A DNA stretch of 64,000 nucleotides from Kordiimonadaceae bacterium (lineage in GTDB: Bacteria; Pseudomonadota; Alphaproteobacteria; Sphingomonadales; Kordiimonadaceae): positions 1 through 64,000 of the forward strand of contig JAEPQB010000004.1 in assembly GCA_017640725.1 (NCBI GenBank). Reading direction: 5' to 3'. Under the pieces are notes generated by a model. The model worked only from the letters and a program-made list of their open reading frames with translations, did not search any database and had not been told where the DNA came from. Both the position numbers and the translations under genes were made by a program. Position 1 is the stretch's first letter. Each line of letters starts with the position of its first letter. Positions 62,685 to 64,000 of this stretch are shown here, in pieces.

Positions 62685-63911
62685 ATGGATGGTTCATACC
62701 AATCATACGATGCGCGGCAAACCAATACAAAAGCAGCACCGCTTGAAAAGATGTTCTCTGCCATAATGGACAATTTGTCTGAAGGGCAGCTCATAGTGAA
62801 GTTTCCGTCCGGTGCAGTCCGTACATTCACGGGAAGCCAACCCGGTTTGGCCGCTGGTCTTATCGGCGAAATGCACATCCATCGCTGGAGTGCTATTTCA
62901 CGCGCCTTAAAAGGTGGCACGATGGGGCTTGCTGAAAGCTATATGGACGCCGCATGGTCCAGTCCCGATCTAACCAATTTGCTGCGTGTCCTGGCCGCAA
63001 ACATGGACCGGCTTGAAGCACGTTTGAAACGGTCTTTTCTACCTCGAGTGTGGGAACGCATTGGCCACTGGATCAACAGGAATAATAAAGCTGGAAGTCG
63101 GAGAAACATCAGCTTTCATTATGACCTTGGAAATGATTTCTACAGTTTGTGGCTTGATCCCAGCATGACCTATTCCGCAGCACTTTTTGATGGTACGCTG
63201 CGGACTCTGGAAGACGCTCAGAAAGCAAAATACAAAGCAATTGCCGAAGCTGTGGGCATTCAATCCGGTGATCATGTTCTTGAAATTGGTTGCGGGTGGG
63301 GTGGCTTTGCAGAATATGCTGCAGGCGAGCTTGGTTGCAAAATTACCGGGGTAACACTCTCAAAAGAACAGCTGACCTTTGCAAAAGCGCGGTTGGCCAA
63401 AGCCGGGCTGAACGACAAGACAGACTTGCGCCTCTGCGACTACCGAGACCTTGATGGCGAGTTCAACCATATCGTTTCCATTGAGATGCTTGAAGCTGTT
63501 GGTGAGCAGTTTTGGCCAACATATTTCGAAAAGCTGAAAAGTCTTTTGAAGCCAGGTGGAAAAGCTGGGATTCAAGTTATTACAATTGATAACGCGCGAT
63601 TTGACGGATACCGCCGCGGTGTGGATTATATCCAGAAATACATCTTCCCAGGGGGTATGCTGCCATCAGATTCTGTTTTGAAAAAACTATTTGATGACAA
63701 TGGTTTATCATTGAAAAACCAGCTTGATTTTGGTGTTGATTACGGTGAAACGTTGAAACGCTGGCATGAAAGTTACGCCGCCCATTGGCCAACTATTCAG
63801 GGCATGGGATACGATGAAAAGTTTGACCGTATGTGGCGGTTTTATCTGAGTTATTGTGAAGCTGGGTTTCGTCAGAAGACAATTGACGTTTCGCAATATG
63901 TTGTCGGTTAG
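62685..63911 (+). CDS. cfa: cyclopropane-fatty-acyl-phospholipid synthase-type methyltransferase
   Basis: 408 residues from ATG 62685 (AAGGATAG upstream). The SAM-binding motif is HVLEIGCGWGGFAEYAAGELGCKITGVTLSKEQL, with FHYDLGNDFYSLWLDPSMTYSAALF before it and YIFPGGMLPS and YCEAGFRQKTIDVSQYV after it, all family hallmarks. It adds a methylene or methyl group from SAM to unsaturated acyl chains of membrane lipids. In the Rhodobacter sigma-E/ChrR regulon a homologue is induced by singlet oxygen. Third gene of the operon starting at 60486. Confidence 0.92.
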   Translation: MDGSYQSYDARQTNTKAAPLEKMFSAIMDNLSEGQLIVKFPSGAVRTFTGSQPGLAAGLIGEMHIHRWSAISRALKGGTMGLAESYMDAAWSSPDLTNLLRVLAANMDRLEARLKRSFLPRVWERIGHWINRNNKAGSRRNISFHYDLGNDFYSLWLDPSMTYSAALFDGTLRTLEDAQKAKYKAIAEAVGIQSGDHVLEIGCGWGGFAEYAAGELGCKITGVTLSKEQLTFAKARLAKAGLNDKTDLRLCDYRDLDGEFNHIVSIEMLEAVGEQFWPTYFEKLKSLLKPGGKAGIQVITIDNARFDGYRRGVDYIQKYIFPGGMLPSDSVLKKLFDDNGLSLKNQLDFGVDYGETLKRWHESYAAHWPTIQGMGYDEKFDRMWRFYLSYCEAGFRQKTIDVSQYVVG

Positions 63912-63917
63912 CCCTCT

Positions 63918-64000
63918 ATGAACACATCCGGTCCAAGTCCTCGAAACTGGGGTCTGTTTGGATATGCGCTTCCCGCCTTTCCATTTTCATTCCCGCTGAT
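63918..64000 (+). CDS. MFS transporter, 5' end only
   Basis: A frame starting at ATG 63918, six bases after the CFA-type gene, continues off the right edge (MNTSGPSPRNWGLFGYALPAFPFSFPL). The sequence resembles the first helix of GPH-type MFS carriers that follow CFA/DUF1365 genes in similar operons. Only 27 codons are visible, so the family call rests mainly on position and a short hydrophobic stretch. Confidence 0.6.
   Translation, partial: MNTSGPSPRNWGLFGYALPAFPFSFPL

Overview
The window is a gene-dense stretch (46 coding regions called) of a free-living, aerobic, probably marine Gram-negative proteobacterium. The evidence is a TonB-dependent receptor, exported proteins with Sec signals, an RND pump, an ECF sigma/ChrR pair and polyhydroxyalkanoate (PHA) storage genes. 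I lean towards an alphaproteobacterium (Kordiimonas-like gene content), but the sequence alone does not settle alpha versus gamma. I saw no rRNA, tRNA, CRISPR array, insertion sequence or prophage gene. Intrinsic terminators are frequent and clear.

Layout. 1-2.3 kb: a metallo-beta-lactamase-fold protein without its metal motif, and a TetR regulator with two tandem operators. 2.6-6.2 kb: a 1213-residue RTX protein with a metzincin protease domain between two calcium-repeat blocks. 6.3-9.9 kb: a cytochrome c/beta-propeller fusion and a catalase-peroxidase with a signal peptide. 10-14 kb: an Atm1-type ABC exporter converging on a GH97 glycosidase. 14-26.6 kb: a TonB receptor and PepSY protein followed by three consecutive ~1050-1094-residue secreted VPS10/sortilin-type propeller paralogues. 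26.6-31.2 kb: LysR/MAPEG, a peroxiredoxin, a divergent Lrp regulator/methionine gamma-lyase pair and a TPR protein. 31.3-38.8 kb: a BCCT carrier, an exported tricorn-like protease, and a quinone-reductase-type dehydrogenase with a SnoaL protein divergent from a LysR regulator.

38.9-46.8 kb is the most distinctive part, a storage-lipid island. It holds two duplicated small phasins (one with a histone-H1-like tail), a class II (medium-chain-length type) PHA synthase whose predicted triad is C296/D452/H480, a PhaZ-type intracellular depolymerase, a PhaI-type phasin, a PhaD-type TetR regulator, a lipase-like hydrolase and a wax ester synthase/DGAT. It resembles the pseudomonad mcl-PHA locus fused to neutral-lipid synthesis, and three of its proteins carry Lys/Ala/Pro-rich basic tails.

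46.8-58.7 kb: TetR-controlled RND efflux, an exported alpha/beta hydrolase, SapC with glycerol kinase, and an OxyR-like regulator lacking the redox cysteines divergent from a SulP anion transporter. 58.9-64 kb: an ECF sigma/ChrR-type anti-sigma pair divergent from a FAD oxidoreductase, DUF1365, cyclopropane-fatty-acid synthase and MFS operon. This matches the singlet-oxygen regulon of Rhodobacter, and TGATCC -35 elements lie in both directions between the two units. The operon runs off the right edge.
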